Source of the DNA: Aldehydirespirator sp965117015
GTDB lineage: Bacteria; Actinomycetota; Acidimicrobiia; Acidimicrobiales; Aldehydirespiratoraceae
Direction: 5' to 3'
DNA length: 64,000 nucleotides
NCBI GenBank assembly: GCA_965117015.1
Contig: OZ220747.1
Coordinates: 1,116,001-1,180,000 of the forward strand
The notes beneath the pieces were generated by a model. The model searched no databases. It saw nothing but the letters and a program-made list of their open reading frames with translations, and was not told the DNA's origin. How positions within the stretch are numbered: the first letter of the stretch is position 1; each line of letters begins with the position of its first letter. Made by a program: the position numbers and the translations under genes. Positions 27,416-36,656 of the stretch are shown in pieces.

Positions 27416-28585
27416 ATGACAGTGCTGACCGACGATCTACTGGCCAGCTTCAACGAGTCGGTCCGTCCCGTGGACGAGGCCCGGCTGCTGCCGCCCGTCC
27501 TCTACACGTCGCCGGAGTTCTACGAGTTCGAGCGGCGGGCCATCTTCCAGCGCGAGTGGCTCTGCGTGGGGCGCGTCGACCAACTCTCCGAGCCGGGCGA
27601 CTTCCGCTGCATCACCATCGCGGGCGAGCCCCTCATCGCGGCCCGGGACTCCGGTGGTGAACTCAGGGTCATGTCGGCCGTCTGCCGCCACCGGGGAATG
27701 GTGATCGCGGAGGGCTCCGGCAACTGCCGCCGCTTCACCTGCCCGTACCACCATTGGAGCTACGGGCTCGACGGTGCACTGCTCGGCACCCCTGCCATGG
27801 ACCGCGCCGTGGATTTCGACCACAGCGATCACAACCTGCCCGAGCTGAAGGTGGAGATCTGGCAGGGGTTCATCATGGCCAACTTCGATCATCACGCCTC
27901 GCCCTTCGGGCCGACCATGACCAAGATCGACGACATGCTCACCAACTACGGGCTGGAGTCGACCACCACGCTGGAGGGCAAGACGATCCCCGACCTTCCA
28001 TGGAACTGGAAGGTCATGATGGAGAACTTCAACGACCCCTACCACGCCAGCCGGCTGCACGGTCCCCTCCAGACCTTCGCTCCCAGCCACATGAACGACT
28101 TCCTGCCCTGGGACGACTCCGACGGAGCCATCGGCCGGATCCAGCATTTCACCGACATCGACAGCTCGTTCAATCCCACCCAGCGCTGCATCCTGCCCGT
28201 GTTCTCCAACCTGACCGAGGAGCAGCGCAAGCGGGGCGGCTTCGTGCTGATCCCGCCCACGCTGGCGCTGGCCATCGTCCCCGACGAGATCGCCTACTTC
28301 ATCATCAGTCCGCAGGACGCCGGCCACATCACCATCCAGATCGGCTATTGCCTGGAGCCGTCGGCGCTGCAGGACCCCCTGTTCGACTACCTGTTCAAGG
28401 CGGCCGAGGATGGAGTCAACAACTTCAACGAGCAGGACATCTACGTGGACGCCATGACCCAGAAGGGCCTCAACTCGCATCTCGCACCGAGGGGCCGCTA
28501 CTCGTGGCAGGAGGAGACCCTGGTCCAGTTCAACCGCTGGCTGGTGAGGCGCTACCGCGAGCACTGGCCCTCAAACGGCGTCTGA
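27416..28585 (+). CDS. Third Rieske non-heme iron oxygenase, alpha-only type
   Basis: A 389-aa Rieske oxygenase. Ligands C90-x-H92 and C109-x2-H112 bind the [2Fe-2S] cluster; the catalytic iron motif is NWKVMMENFNDPYHASRLH with D207, H210 and H215. No beta subunit gene accompanies it, as in alpha3 enzymes such as glycine betaine, carnitine and other demethylating or hydroxylating monooxygenases. ATG 27416 is favoured over the longer frame that overlaps the amidase gene. A flavin reductase-like gene follows 38 bp later. Whether this enzyme N- or O-demethylates its substrate, which would free formaldehyde for the C1 genes downstream, is inference from context. Confidence 0.93.
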   Translation: MTVLTDDLLASFNESVRPVDEARLLPPVLYTSPEFYEFERRAIFQREWLCVGRVDQLSEPGDFRCITIAGEPLIAARDSGGELRVMSAVCRHRGMVIAEGSGNCRRFTCPYHHWSYGLDGALLGTPAMDRAVDFDHSDHNLPELKVEIWQGFIMANFDHHASPFGPTMTKIDDMLTNYGLESTTTLEGKTIPDLPWNWKVMMENFNDPYHASRLHGPLQTFAPSHMNDFLPWDDSDGAIGRIQHFTDIDSSFNPTQRCILPVFSNLTEEQRKRGGFVLIPPTLALAIVPDEIAYFIISPQDAGHITIQIGYCLEPSALQDPLFDYLFKAAEDGVNNFNEQDIYVDAMTQKGLNSHLAPRGRYSWQEETLVQFNRWLVRRYREHWPSNGV

Positions 28586-28623
28586 GCGGGCGCTCCACGC
28601 GACACCGGCACGGACCAGCACCA

Positions 28624-29297
28624 GTGGACCCCGAGCGCACCGTCACCTTCGACCCGGCCGAGCACCCGCCGATGGAGCGGCAATTCATGCTGTCGCAGCT
28701 GGTGGTGCCGCGGCCCATCGCCATGGTGTCGACCCGTAGTCCCGACGGCGTGGCCAACATCGCACCGATGAGCTACTACCTGCCCCTCACCGGCGATCCG
28801 ATGCTGCTCGGCATCACCATGGGTCTCCGGGAGACCGGGCAGCTCAAGGACACCTACAACAACGCCATGGCCAGCGGCGACTTCGTGGTGAACGTCACTA
28901 CCGAGGTCTTCCGTGACCGGATCGAGACCGTGGCCATGGAGGCTCCTAGCGACGTGGACGAGTACGAGTTGGCCGGCTGGACCCCGGTGCCGGCCACCAA
29001 GGTCACATCGCCGGCCATCGGTGAGGCTCTGGCCCGCCTCGAGTGCGAGGTGCGCAAGGTGGTCGACCTCGGAACACCGGGAAGGATCTTCAGCGAGGTC
29101 CACCTAGTGATCGCCGAGGTGGTGTGGGTGGCCTACGACGCCGCTGTCTGCGACCCCGACGGCCGCATCGACCCGCTGAGGCTGGGGCCCATCGGCCGGC
29201 TCGGTTTGCGGACCTATCTCCGCACAGTGGACGATGGCGCCTACTTTCTGGCCCGCACCCCGTGGTCGGAGTTCATCGAGAGCGATAAGGAGCTGTA

Positions 29298-29298
<1 letters not shown>
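28624..29298 (+). CDS. Flavin reductase-like (split-barrel FMN-binding) protein
   Basis: A 224-aa member of the flavin reductase domain family. The signature strand VVPRPIAMVSTRSPDG (about residues 27-42) is followed by NIAPMSYY and, at about 93, DFVVNV, all standard positions for FMN contacts. Such proteins supply reduced flavin to two-component monooxygenases or bind FMN/heme for other tasks. GTG 28624 gives the usual length; ATG 28672 would remove the first helix and is a fallback. Its stop overlaps the start of the E1 alpha gene (TAGTG), so it is part of the same operon as the Rieske oxygenase and the dehydrogenase. Confidence 0.85.
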
Positions 29299-30271
<973 letters not shown>

Positions 30272-30275
<4 letters not shown>

Positions 30276-31315
30276 CCGCCGCCGACACTGCCCGCCCGGC
30301 ACGCAAGGCTCGCACCCCCCGCAAGCCCAGGGACCGGGTCCGCAAAGCCAGCTTCACCCAGGCCCTCAACAACGCCCTGGACCTGGCAATGGAGAAGCAC
30401 CCCGAGATGTTCCTGATCGGCGAGGACATCGCCGAGATGGGCGGCGACTTCGGCGTGACCAAGGGGCTGCTGGCCAAGTACGGGCCCGAGCGGGTGCGGG
30501 ACACCCCGCTGTCGGAGGCGGCCATCATCGGCACCTGCGCGGGCGCGGCCATGGTCGGCATGCGCCCGGTGGCCGAGATCATGTTCGCCGACTTCATCGC
30601 CGAGTGCTACGACCAGGTAGTCAACAACGTGGCCAAGCTCCACTACATGTTCGACGGCCAGTTCAAGGCTCCGCTGGTGATCCGCACCGCATGCGGGGGC
30701 GGGTTCGGCGGCGGGCCGCACCATTCCCAGAGCGTGGAGGGCTGGTTCCTGAACGTGCCCGGCATCGTCATCGTGGCCCCGTCGAACCCGGTCGAGGCGA
30801 AGGGCCTGCTGCTGGCGTCGATCGACAGCGACGACCCGGTGCTGTTCCTGGAGCACAAGGCGCTGTACCGCAGCCGGGCCGAGGTGCCCCCCGAGTACTA
30901 CACCACCCCGCTGGGCAAGGCCTCGATCGCTCGCGAGGGCAGCGACGTGACGGTGGTGGCGGCCATGCGGATGGTGCCGATGGCGCTGGAGGCTGCCGCC
31001 GGCGCCGAGGCTGATGGCGTCTCGGTCGAGGTGGTCGACCTGCGGACCATCCGGCCCTACGACGCGGCCACCGTGCTGGCCTCTGCATCCAAGACAGGCC
31101 GGGTGGTGGTGGCCAACGAAGCCCCCAGGATCGGCGGGCTGGGCGCCGAGTTGAGCGCCCGCATCAGCGAGGAGTGTTTCACCGAGCTTCATGGCCCGGT
31201 GGTGCGGGTCGACGGCCTCGACACGCCGATCCCCTTCTCGGTGCCCCTCGAGGACATCGTGCTCCCCGGCACCGACGACATCGCCGCGGCCATCAAGGCG
31301 GCGGCCCAGCACTGA
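30272..31315 (+). CDS. Thiamine-diphosphate-dependent dehydrogenase E1 component, beta subunit
   Basis: A 347-aa E1 beta subunit with a basic Ala/Pro/Lys leader of about 25 residues that most homologues lack. The conserved GEDIAEMGGDFGVTKGL and DTPLSEAAIIG segments, the loop GGGFGGGPHHSQS, the helix-strand IVIVAPSNPVEAKGLL and the transketolase C-terminal domain (VVDLRTIRPYDAATVL) are all present in order. Together with the alpha subunit it forms the alpha2beta2 E1. The gene overlaps the alpha gene and is followed after 25 bp by the lipoyl protein gene, which has a strong AGGAG ribosome site. Confidence 0.93.
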
Positions 31316-31340
31316 TCCAACGATCCATGAGGAGAACTGA

Positions 31341-31610
31341 ATGGCAACCAATGTGATCCTGCCCAAGTGGGGGCTGACCATGGAGGACGGAATCGTGGTG
31401 GCCTGGTACGTCGACGAAGGCGACCATGTGGTCGAGGGCGAGGTGATCGCCGAGGTCGAGACCGAGAAGGTCGAGAACGACCTGGAGGCGCCCTGTGCCG
31501 GGGTGGTGGCCCGGATCCTGGTCGACGAGGACGAGACCGTGGACGTGGGCACCGTTCTGGCCGTGATCGCCGACGACGAGGCCGAGGCGGCGACCATTGC
31601 GGGGGGTTAG
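31341..31610 (+). CDS. Free-standing lipoyl-domain protein
   Basis: An 89-aa protein consisting of a single E2-type biotinyl/lipoyl domain and nothing else. The lipoylation lysine is K43 in VETEKVEND, at the tip of a hairpin, with the flanking Glu-rich strands typical of 2-oxoacid dehydrogenase E2 domains; the sequence is unlike GcvH. In ordinary complexes this domain is fused to a subunit-binding domain and an acyltransferase core; both are missing here. A strong AGGAG lies just upstream. It would accept the unit made by the E1 proteins and carry it to another enzyme, possibly one of the neighbouring oxidoreductases or an E2 core encoded elsewhere (inference). Confidence 0.9.
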   Translation: MATNVILPKWGLTMEDGIVVAWYVDEGDHVVEGEVIAEVETEKVENDLEAPCAGVVARILVDEDETVDVGTVLAVIADDEAEAATIAGG

Positions 31611-31612
31611 CC

Positions 31613-32389
31613 GTGAGACCTGACCGCTTCGACGGAGACACCGTGCTGATCACCGGCTCATCCAGGGGCATCGGCGCGGCCACCGCCCGAGCGTTCGCGG
31701 CCGAGGGAGCCCGAGTTGCGATCAACTACCGCAGCGACGCCGACGGCGCGGTCACCACCCGCCAGACCATCGTCGACGCGGGCGGCACGGCCGAGGTGTT
31801 CCAGGCCGACATCGGACGCGAGGCCGACGTGGCCCGGCTCGCCCGCGAGGTGGAGGCCTCGCTGGGGCCGGTGTCGATCCTGGTCAACAACGCCGCCCTC
31901 ATCGACCGCTCCTCGATGTTCGACCTGTCGTTGGAGGCCTTCGACACGGTCTGGCAGGCCAACGTTCGGGGGCTGTTCCAGCTGAGCCAGCTGGCAGCGG
32001 CCGGCATGGTGGAACGGGGCCGGGGCGCCATCGTCCACGTCAGCTCCATCCTGGCCCGCCTCGGGGTGGTCAACCGCTGCGCCTACATAGCGTCGAAGGG
32101 CGCGGTCGAGGGGCTGACCCGAGCCATGGCCCTGGAACTGGGCCCCAGGGGGGTGCGTGTCAACGCGGTGGCGCCCGGGCTCATCGCTACCGAGGCTCTG
32201 CTGGCCGGGATGCGGGACCCCGACCTTCAGACGGCCATCCAGCGTCACATCCCCGAGGGCCGGTTCGGGCGGCCCGAGGAGATCACCGCGGCCATCCTGT
32301 TCGCGGCCTCGCCCGAGGCCAGCTACCTGAACGGCGCCATCATCCCCGTCGACGCCGCTCTGGGCGCCCGCGAGTCCACTCCCGCCTGA
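31613..32389 (+). CDS. Short-chain dehydrogenase/reductase (FabG-like)
   Basis: A 258-aa classical SDR. The nucleotide-binding motif is TGSSRGIG near residue 15, NNAA around 87, the catalytic Ser in HVSSILARLG and Tyr-x3-Lys in CAYIASKGA. The residues INYRSD after strand 2 suggest NADP preference, as in FabG. GTG 31613 starts two bases after the lipoyl gene stop. It oxidises or reduces a hydroxy/keto group of an unknown intermediate. One base separates its stop from the Mch start. Confidence 0.9.
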   Translation: MRPDRFDGDTVLITGSSRGIGAATARAFAAEGARVAINYRSDADGAVTTRQTIVDAGGTAEVFQADIGREADVARLAREVEASLGPVSILVNNAALIDRSSMFDLSLEAFDTVWQANVRGLFQLSQLAAAGMVERGRGAIVHVSSILARLGVVNRCAYIASKGAVEGLTRAMALELGPRGVRVNAVAPGLIATEALLAGMRDPDLQTAIQRHIPEGRFGRPEEITAAILFAASPEASYLNGAIIPVDAALGARESTPA

Positions 32390-32390
32390 C

Positions 32391-33350
32391 ATGATCAGCG
32401 TCAACCGCGAGGCGATGAAGACGGTGAGGGTCATCCTCGACGAGGCCGACGCCCTCGGCGTGACCGTCGAGCGGCTCGGCAACGGCACCACCGTCGTCGA
32501 CATGGGCCTCGAGACCAGAGGAGGCTGGCGGGCCGCCCAGCTCTACACCCTGGCCAGCCTGGGCGGGCTCGGGATCGTCAGCTACGAACCCTTCGAACTG
32601 GCCGGGCGCATGCTCACCGCGGTGCGGGTGATGATCGACCACCCCATCGAGGCCTGCGTGGCGTCGCAGATCGCGGGCTGGCGCCTCCAGGCCCCCGGCA
32701 CCGAGCACGCTGCGATCCTGGCCGGACCGGGCCGGGCCCTGAACCGCGACAGCCTCGACCACTACTTCGAGTGGATCGACTACCGCGACGACCATCACGA
32801 GTCGGTGGTGGCCGTACAGACCTCCGAGCCGATCCCGGTGGAGATGACCGACATGATCGCCTCGGCGTGCCGGGTCGACCCTGGCGACCTCTACGTGCTC
32901 TTCGCGCCCAACCGCAGCCTGGTGACCGCCGTGCAGGTGGCGGCCCGCATCGTGGAGCAGTCGATACACCGCCTGGCCGAGGAGGGCATGGACCTGCGCG
33001 GCCTGCGCTACGCCTACGGCCTGGGGGTAGTCCCGCCCCTGGTGGACGACGACTTGATCTCTATGGGCCGGATCAACGACAGCCTGCTCTACGGCGGCAT
33101 CTCCAACGTCACCGTGGAGGGCGACGACACCCAGTGCGCCGAGATCGTCGAAAGGGTGGTGTCGGAAGCCTGCGAGGCCTACGGGCGCCCCTTCATCGAG
33201 ATCTACGAGGACGCCGGCCGGGACTTCTACGAGATACCGATAGAGCTGCACTCCCCGGCCGAGATCCATCTCACCAACCTGACCAGCGGCCAGACGTTCA
33301 GCGCGGGACGCATCAACTACGAGGTGCTCACCGCCTCCTTCTTCGAGTGA
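32391..33350 (+). CDS. mch: Methenyltetrahydromethanopterin cyclohydrolase (Mch)
   Basis: A 319-aa protein of normal length for Mch, which interconverts N5,N10-methenyl- and N5-formyl-tetrahydromethanopterin in the C1 pathways of methanogens and many methylotrophs. Recognisable family blocks: AILAGPGRAL near residue 106, GDLYVLFAPNRSLVTAVQV, VVPPLVDDDLISMGRINDSLLYGG around residues 210-235, and the end INYEVLTASFFE. Tetrahydromethanopterin enzymes are not usual in Actinobacteria, so either this lineage makes an H4MPT-like or other pterin carrier, or the protein has been reassigned. Neighbour genes overlap or touch on both sides (33347 start inside the stop), so it is an integral operon member rather than a stray gene. 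Confidence 0.88.
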   Translation: MISVNREAMKTVRVILDEADALGVTVERLGNGTTVVDMGLETRGGWRAAQLYTLASLGGLGIVSYEPFELAGRMLTAVRVMIDHPIEACVASQIAGWRLQAPGTEHAAILAGPGRALNRDSLDHYFEWIDYRDDHHESVVAVQTSEPIPVEMTDMIASACRVDPGDLYVLFAPNRSLVTAVQVAARIVEQSIHRLAEEGMDLRGLRYAYGLGVVPPLVDDDLISMGRINDSLLYGGISNVTVEGDDTQCAEIVERVVSEACEAYGRPFIEIYEDAGRDFYEIPIELHSPAEIHLTNLTSGQTFSAGRINYEVLTASFFE

Positions 33351-34069
33351 CCGCCGAATCCACTCCGGTCGCGGTCGTGACGGGCGGCGGATCCGGCATC
33401 GGTCTGGCCTGCGCGGTCGCGATGTCGGAGCGAGGCACGCGCTGCGTGCTCGTTGGGCGTCAAGAGGACCGGTTGCGGGCGGCGGCCGAGAGCGTGGTCT
33501 CCCCGACTGTCCCGCTGGCTGCGGACCTCACCGAGCCCGGCGAACCAGAACGTGTGGTCCAACGGACGCTCGCGGCCTACGGCCGCATCGACGTGATCGT
33601 GCACAGTGCTGGCACCTTCGACAAGGCGTCGGTTCCGGATGTGACCGCGGACCATTGGCACCGGGTTCTGGACATCAATCTGAGCGCGGCCATGGCCTTG
33701 ACGAGGGCCGGCTGGGAGGCGCTCAGCGACTCCAGCGGCCAGATCGTGCTCCTCAGCAGCATCGCGGCGGTGCAGGCCTTTGAGGGCAACGCTGCCTATG
33801 CGGCGTCGAAAGGCGGACTCAACGCGCTGGGCGAGGTGCTTCGGCTGGAAGGGCGGGACTGCGGCATCAGGGTGATCACGCTGTGCCCCGCCCAGATCGA
33901 CACCGAGCTGTGGGATGGCAAGGCCCCCGATTCTGTCCGGGCCCGGATGATGCCCGCGGCCGGGGTGGGCGAGCTGGTGGCCAGCCTGGTCCACACTGAC
34001 CGCCGAATCGATATCGGACCGGTCGTCATCAGGCCCGTCCACGACCCTTGGGTGGAGCCCGGATCGTGA
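33347..34069 (+). CDS. Second short-chain dehydrogenase/reductase
   Basis: A 240-aa classical SDR distinct from the one at 31613. TGGGSGIG is the cofactor motif, HSAG replaces the usual NNAG, LLSSIAAV contains the catalytic Ser and AAYAASKGG the Tyr-x3-Lys. VGRQEDRL after strand 2 suggests NADP binding. GTG 33347 overlaps the Mch stop by four bases and its own stop overlaps the following GTG, so three genes are translationally coupled. Together with the first SDR it offers two dehydrogenation steps in one pathway. Confidence 0.88.
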   Translation: MTAESTPVAVVTGGGSGIGLACAVAMSERGTRCVLVGRQEDRLRAAAESVVSPTVPLAADLTEPGEPERVVQRTLAAYGRIDVIVHSAGTFDKASVPDVTADHWHRVLDINLSAAMALTRAGWEALSDSSGQIVLLSSIAAVQAFEGNAAYAASKGGLNALGEVLRLEGRDCGIRVITLCPAQIDTELWDGKAPDSVRARMMPAAGVGELVASLVHTDRRIDIGPVVIRPVHDPWVEPGS

Positions 34070-35049
34070 CCTCCGAGCCCATAGCCCTGGGGCTGCAGAT
34101 CGTCCCGACCATGGGCTCGGCGGAACTGATCGACACCATCGTGGCCGCCGAGGAACTCGGCTATTCCTACTGCATGGTGGCCGACGAGGGCCTGATGCTC
34201 GACGTCTACGCCGTGCTGGGCGCGGCGGCGAAAGCCACCAGCACGATCCGCCTGGGCGCGGTCACCAACCCCTACACCCGCCATCCGGCGGCCACCGCGG
34301 CCGCCCTCGCCACCGTCGACGAGATGAGCGGCGGCCGGGCCTTCGTGACACTGGTGGCCGGCGGCACCATGGTGCTGCATCCGATGGGCCTGGAGAGATC
34401 GGCGCCGCTGGCGACGATGACCGACACCATCGAGGCCCTCCGGCTGCTGTGGCGCGGCGAGCCGGTCACCTGGCAGGGTCGACGGCTGTCGCTGGAGGGC
34501 GCTCAGCTCACCACCGGCACCCACTCGATCCCGATCTGGGTCGCGGCCCGCGGCGAGCGGATGCTGGCGGTGGCCGGCACCCACGCCGACGGCCTGGTGC
34601 TGATGGTCAAATCGGATCTAGGCGACGCGTTCGCCCTGGCCGAGCAGGCCCGCACGGAGGCGAGCGCCCCACTCACGCGCGTCTACCTCGACCGCCTGGC
34701 GTACAAGCCCGAGATGATCGAGGAGGCCAAGCACCTCTACGGCTACGCCATCATGGACAGCCCGCCCCGGATCCTCAAGAACCTCGGCCTGAACGATGCC
34801 GAGATCGCCGGTCTCAAGCAGGCCTTCGCCGAGGGCGGCCCCGAAGCAGTCGGCCAACTCGTCACCGACGAGCTGGTGGCCTCCTACCAGATCGCAGGCA
34901 CACCTGCGGAGTGCCGCGACCAACTCCAGCACCTGATCGGCGCGCACCAGCTCGACGCCTTCTTCGTCAACATCATCTCACCGGGCCTGAACACCAACCG
35001 CGACCTGCTATCCGAGGTGAAGTCGATCTCCAGCAGCACGCATCCCTAG
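34066..35049 (+). CDS. Luciferase-like monooxygenase family oxidoreductase resembling F420-dependent methylene-H4MPT reductase (Mer-like)
   Basis: A 327-aa TIM-barrel protein of the LLM/bacterial luciferase superfamily. The N-terminal IALGLQIVP, then GYSYCMVADE, IRLGAVTNPYTRHPA around residues 62-76 and VDEMSGGRAFVTLVAGG match the order of Mer and other F420-dependent enzymes. The central IPIWVAARGERMLAVAGTHADG is the segment that precedes the cofactor site. Mer reduces methylene-H4MPT with reduced F420; other members use FMN or F420 for quite different substrates, so the Mer assignment rests partly on adjacency to Mch. The GTG start overlaps the previous stop. It ends the operon, converging on the esterase at 35067. 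Confidence 0.75.
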   Translation: MTSEPIALGLQIVPTMGSAELIDTIVAAEELGYSYCMVADEGLMLDVYAVLGAAAKATSTIRLGAVTNPYTRHPAATAAALATVDEMSGGRAFVTLVAGGTMVLHPMGLERSAPLATMTDTIEALRLLWRGEPVTWQGRRLSLEGAQLTTGTHSIPIWVAARGERMLAVAGTHADGLVLMVKSDLGDAFALAEQARTEASAPLTRVYLDRLAYKPEMIEEAKHLYGYAIMDSPPRILKNLGLNDAEIAGLKQAFAEGGPEAVGQLVTDELVASYQIAGTPAECRDQLQHLIGAHQLDAFFVNIISPGLNTNRDLLSEVKSISSSTHP

Positions 35050-35066
35050 GACTGGCAGCTGGAGCG

Positions 35067-35987
35067 TCAGCTCACTAGGAACGCGGCGAGGTCGTCCAGG
35101 GCCTCTCGGGCCTCAGGGAGGTGGTGTCGCAGTTGCCAGCCGTGCCACAGGCCGTCCCACACCGAGAACTCGACCGGGACCCCGGCGCGGCGCAACGCGG
35201 CCTCGAGCCGGCAGGAATCCGACAGCAGGAGCTCGCGGCTGCCCGTCTGGATCAGCGCGGGTGGGAGTCCGGCCAGGTCGGCGAACAGCGGGGAAGCCTC
35301 CGGGCTGGCCGTTTCCCGGCCGGCATACACGGCCGCGAACGCGGGCGGATCGAGGGTTCCCAGGACAGGATCGGCTGACGCCAGCGTCCGGTAGGTGTCG
35401 CCGGAGCACGTCAGATCGACCCAGGGTGACAGCAGGCCGAGCCGGCCAGGCGGCGCTGCGCCACGATCGCGCAGGGCGACAGCCGCGGCCAGGCTCAGAT
35501 TCGCGCCGGCCGACTCGCCGTAGACCGCCGCGAGCCGGCGCGAGGTCAGCACATCGAGGCAGACGTTCACGATGTCGGTGAGCCCGGCCGGGCACCGGTG
35601 CTCGGGAGCCAAGCGGTAGTCGATCGACACGACGGGCATGCCGGTGCGCTGGGCTACGCCCACGGCCAGCGCGGCGCTAGCGGTCGGCGAGCCGAGAACG
35701 AACGCCCCGCCGTGCAGGTGCACGATGACCTGCTCGGCGCTGAGAGCCTGCTCGTCGACCGCGAAGGTCACAACCGGCACTCCGGCGATCGTCGAGGGCC
35801 GGCTGATCCAGGGTCCCTCGAGCCCCTCGTTGAGGGTGACCCAGTTGGCAAGGGACATCCGGCGGGCTGTTTCGACCGCGTCCAGATCGGTCGGATCGAG
35901 CGGCGGCAGAGGCGCGAAGTCCGCCAAGAACTGCTGAGCCTCCTCACTCAGGTGAGAAGCGGGCTCGATCAGACCCATGGCTCGCAC
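35067..35987 (-). CDS. Alpha/beta hydrolase, hormone-sensitive-lipase-like esterase
   Basis: A 306-aa HSL-family esterase. The oxyanion loop is HLHGGAFVLGSP near residue 93, the nucleophile elbow YGESAGA near 158, an Asp lies in TGSRELLLSD and the His in DGLWHGWQ near 283. Length fits the family (about 300-320). An internal ATG nine bases downstream of the first (35978) could also serve as start. It is the most distal gene of the minus block and converges on the Mer-like gene with 17 bp between the stops; its link to the BMP transporter genes upstream is loose. Confidence 0.88.
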   Translation of the reverse strand: MRAMGLIEPASHLSEEAQQFLADFAPLPPLDPTDLDAVETARRMSLANWVTLNEGLEGPWISRPSTIAGVPVVTFAVDEQALSAEQVIVHLHGGAFVLGSPTASAALAVGVAQRTGMPVVSIDYRLAPEHRCPAGLTDIVNVCLDVLTSRRLAAVYGESAGANLSLAAAVALRDRGAAPPGRLGLLSPWVDLTCSGDTYRTLASADPVLGTLDPPAFAAVYAGRETASPEASPLFADLAGLPPALIQTGSRELLLSDSCRLEAALRRAGVPVEFSVWDGLWHGWQLRHHLPEAREALDDLAAFLVS

Positions 35988-36010
35988 CTTACCGACCGTC
36001 CTGGGTGCGC

Positions 36011-36622
36011 TCAGCCTCGAAGATCGGCCAGAGACGCCCGCACCAGGAAGTCGTCCTCGGAGCCGGGCCCCGCGTCGTCGCCGGGGTGCTCGACCCGGAC
36101 CAGCCCGATGATCCGGAACGGCGCGTCATCAGGCTGACCGGAGACGTCGATGGAGAACCGGGCCACCGATCCGTCGAGGCGACCCTCGCAGGCACGGCCG
36201 TCAGCGAGCTGTCTTGGGACGGTGTTCGGATCCAGGGCACGGGAGACGACCTCCGGACCCGCTCGGCCGCCGTCGGTGACGTTGGACAGCCTGCAGATGA
36301 CTCCGGCGCCCGTGTAGCCGTTGGCGGCATCGACGAAGAACTCTGCCGTCCACGCCAGCGCAGGACCGGGGCGGGGTGTCTCGGAGAGCTGTAGTTCGAC
36401 AAGGAGCGCGCCCCCGCCCGACAGCGAGAGGTTGATCGCGGCGATGTCGGCGCCTTCGTCGCAGCCCTCCCCCCTGTCGAGGCGGGCCTCCCGGCAGTCC
36501 TCCAGCTTGTCAGCCACCTCCAGACCGCCAGGATCGGCAGGGGCGAACGGACCGAGGTCCAGCAGGGCGGCGGTACCGAGCGCCAGGACCCCGAGCGCGC
36601 CCAGGGTCATGATCACCGCCAT
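36011..36622 (-). CDS. Membrane-anchored or secreted protein of unknown function
   Basis: A 203-aa protein that I do not recognise. An N-terminal hydrophobic segment (about residues 1-25) is followed by an Ala/Pro-rich spacer and a soluble domain rich in beta-strand-like segments and acidic residues, with four cysteines (two in DCREARLDRGEGC, one in GVICRLS, one in GRACEG) that could form disulfides outside the cell. The signal lacks a lipobox, so an anchored or cleaved exported form is likely. The same frame is open a little upstream without a standard start, so ATG 36622 is taken. It follows the 2OG oxygenase gene by 34 bp. Confidence 0.6.
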   Translation of the reverse strand: MAVIMTLGALGVLALGTAALLDLGPFAPADPGGLEVADKLEDCREARLDRGEGCDEGADIAAINLSLSGGGALLVELQLSETPRPGPALAWTAEFFVDAANGYTGAGVICRLSNVTDGGRAGPEVVSRALDPNTVPRQLADGRACEGRLDGSVARFSIDVSGQPDDAPFRIIGLVRVEHPGDDAGPGSEDDFLVRASLADLRG

Positions 36623-36656
36623 CAGCAGCAGGACCCACCAGCGTGCCGGGTGCCGC

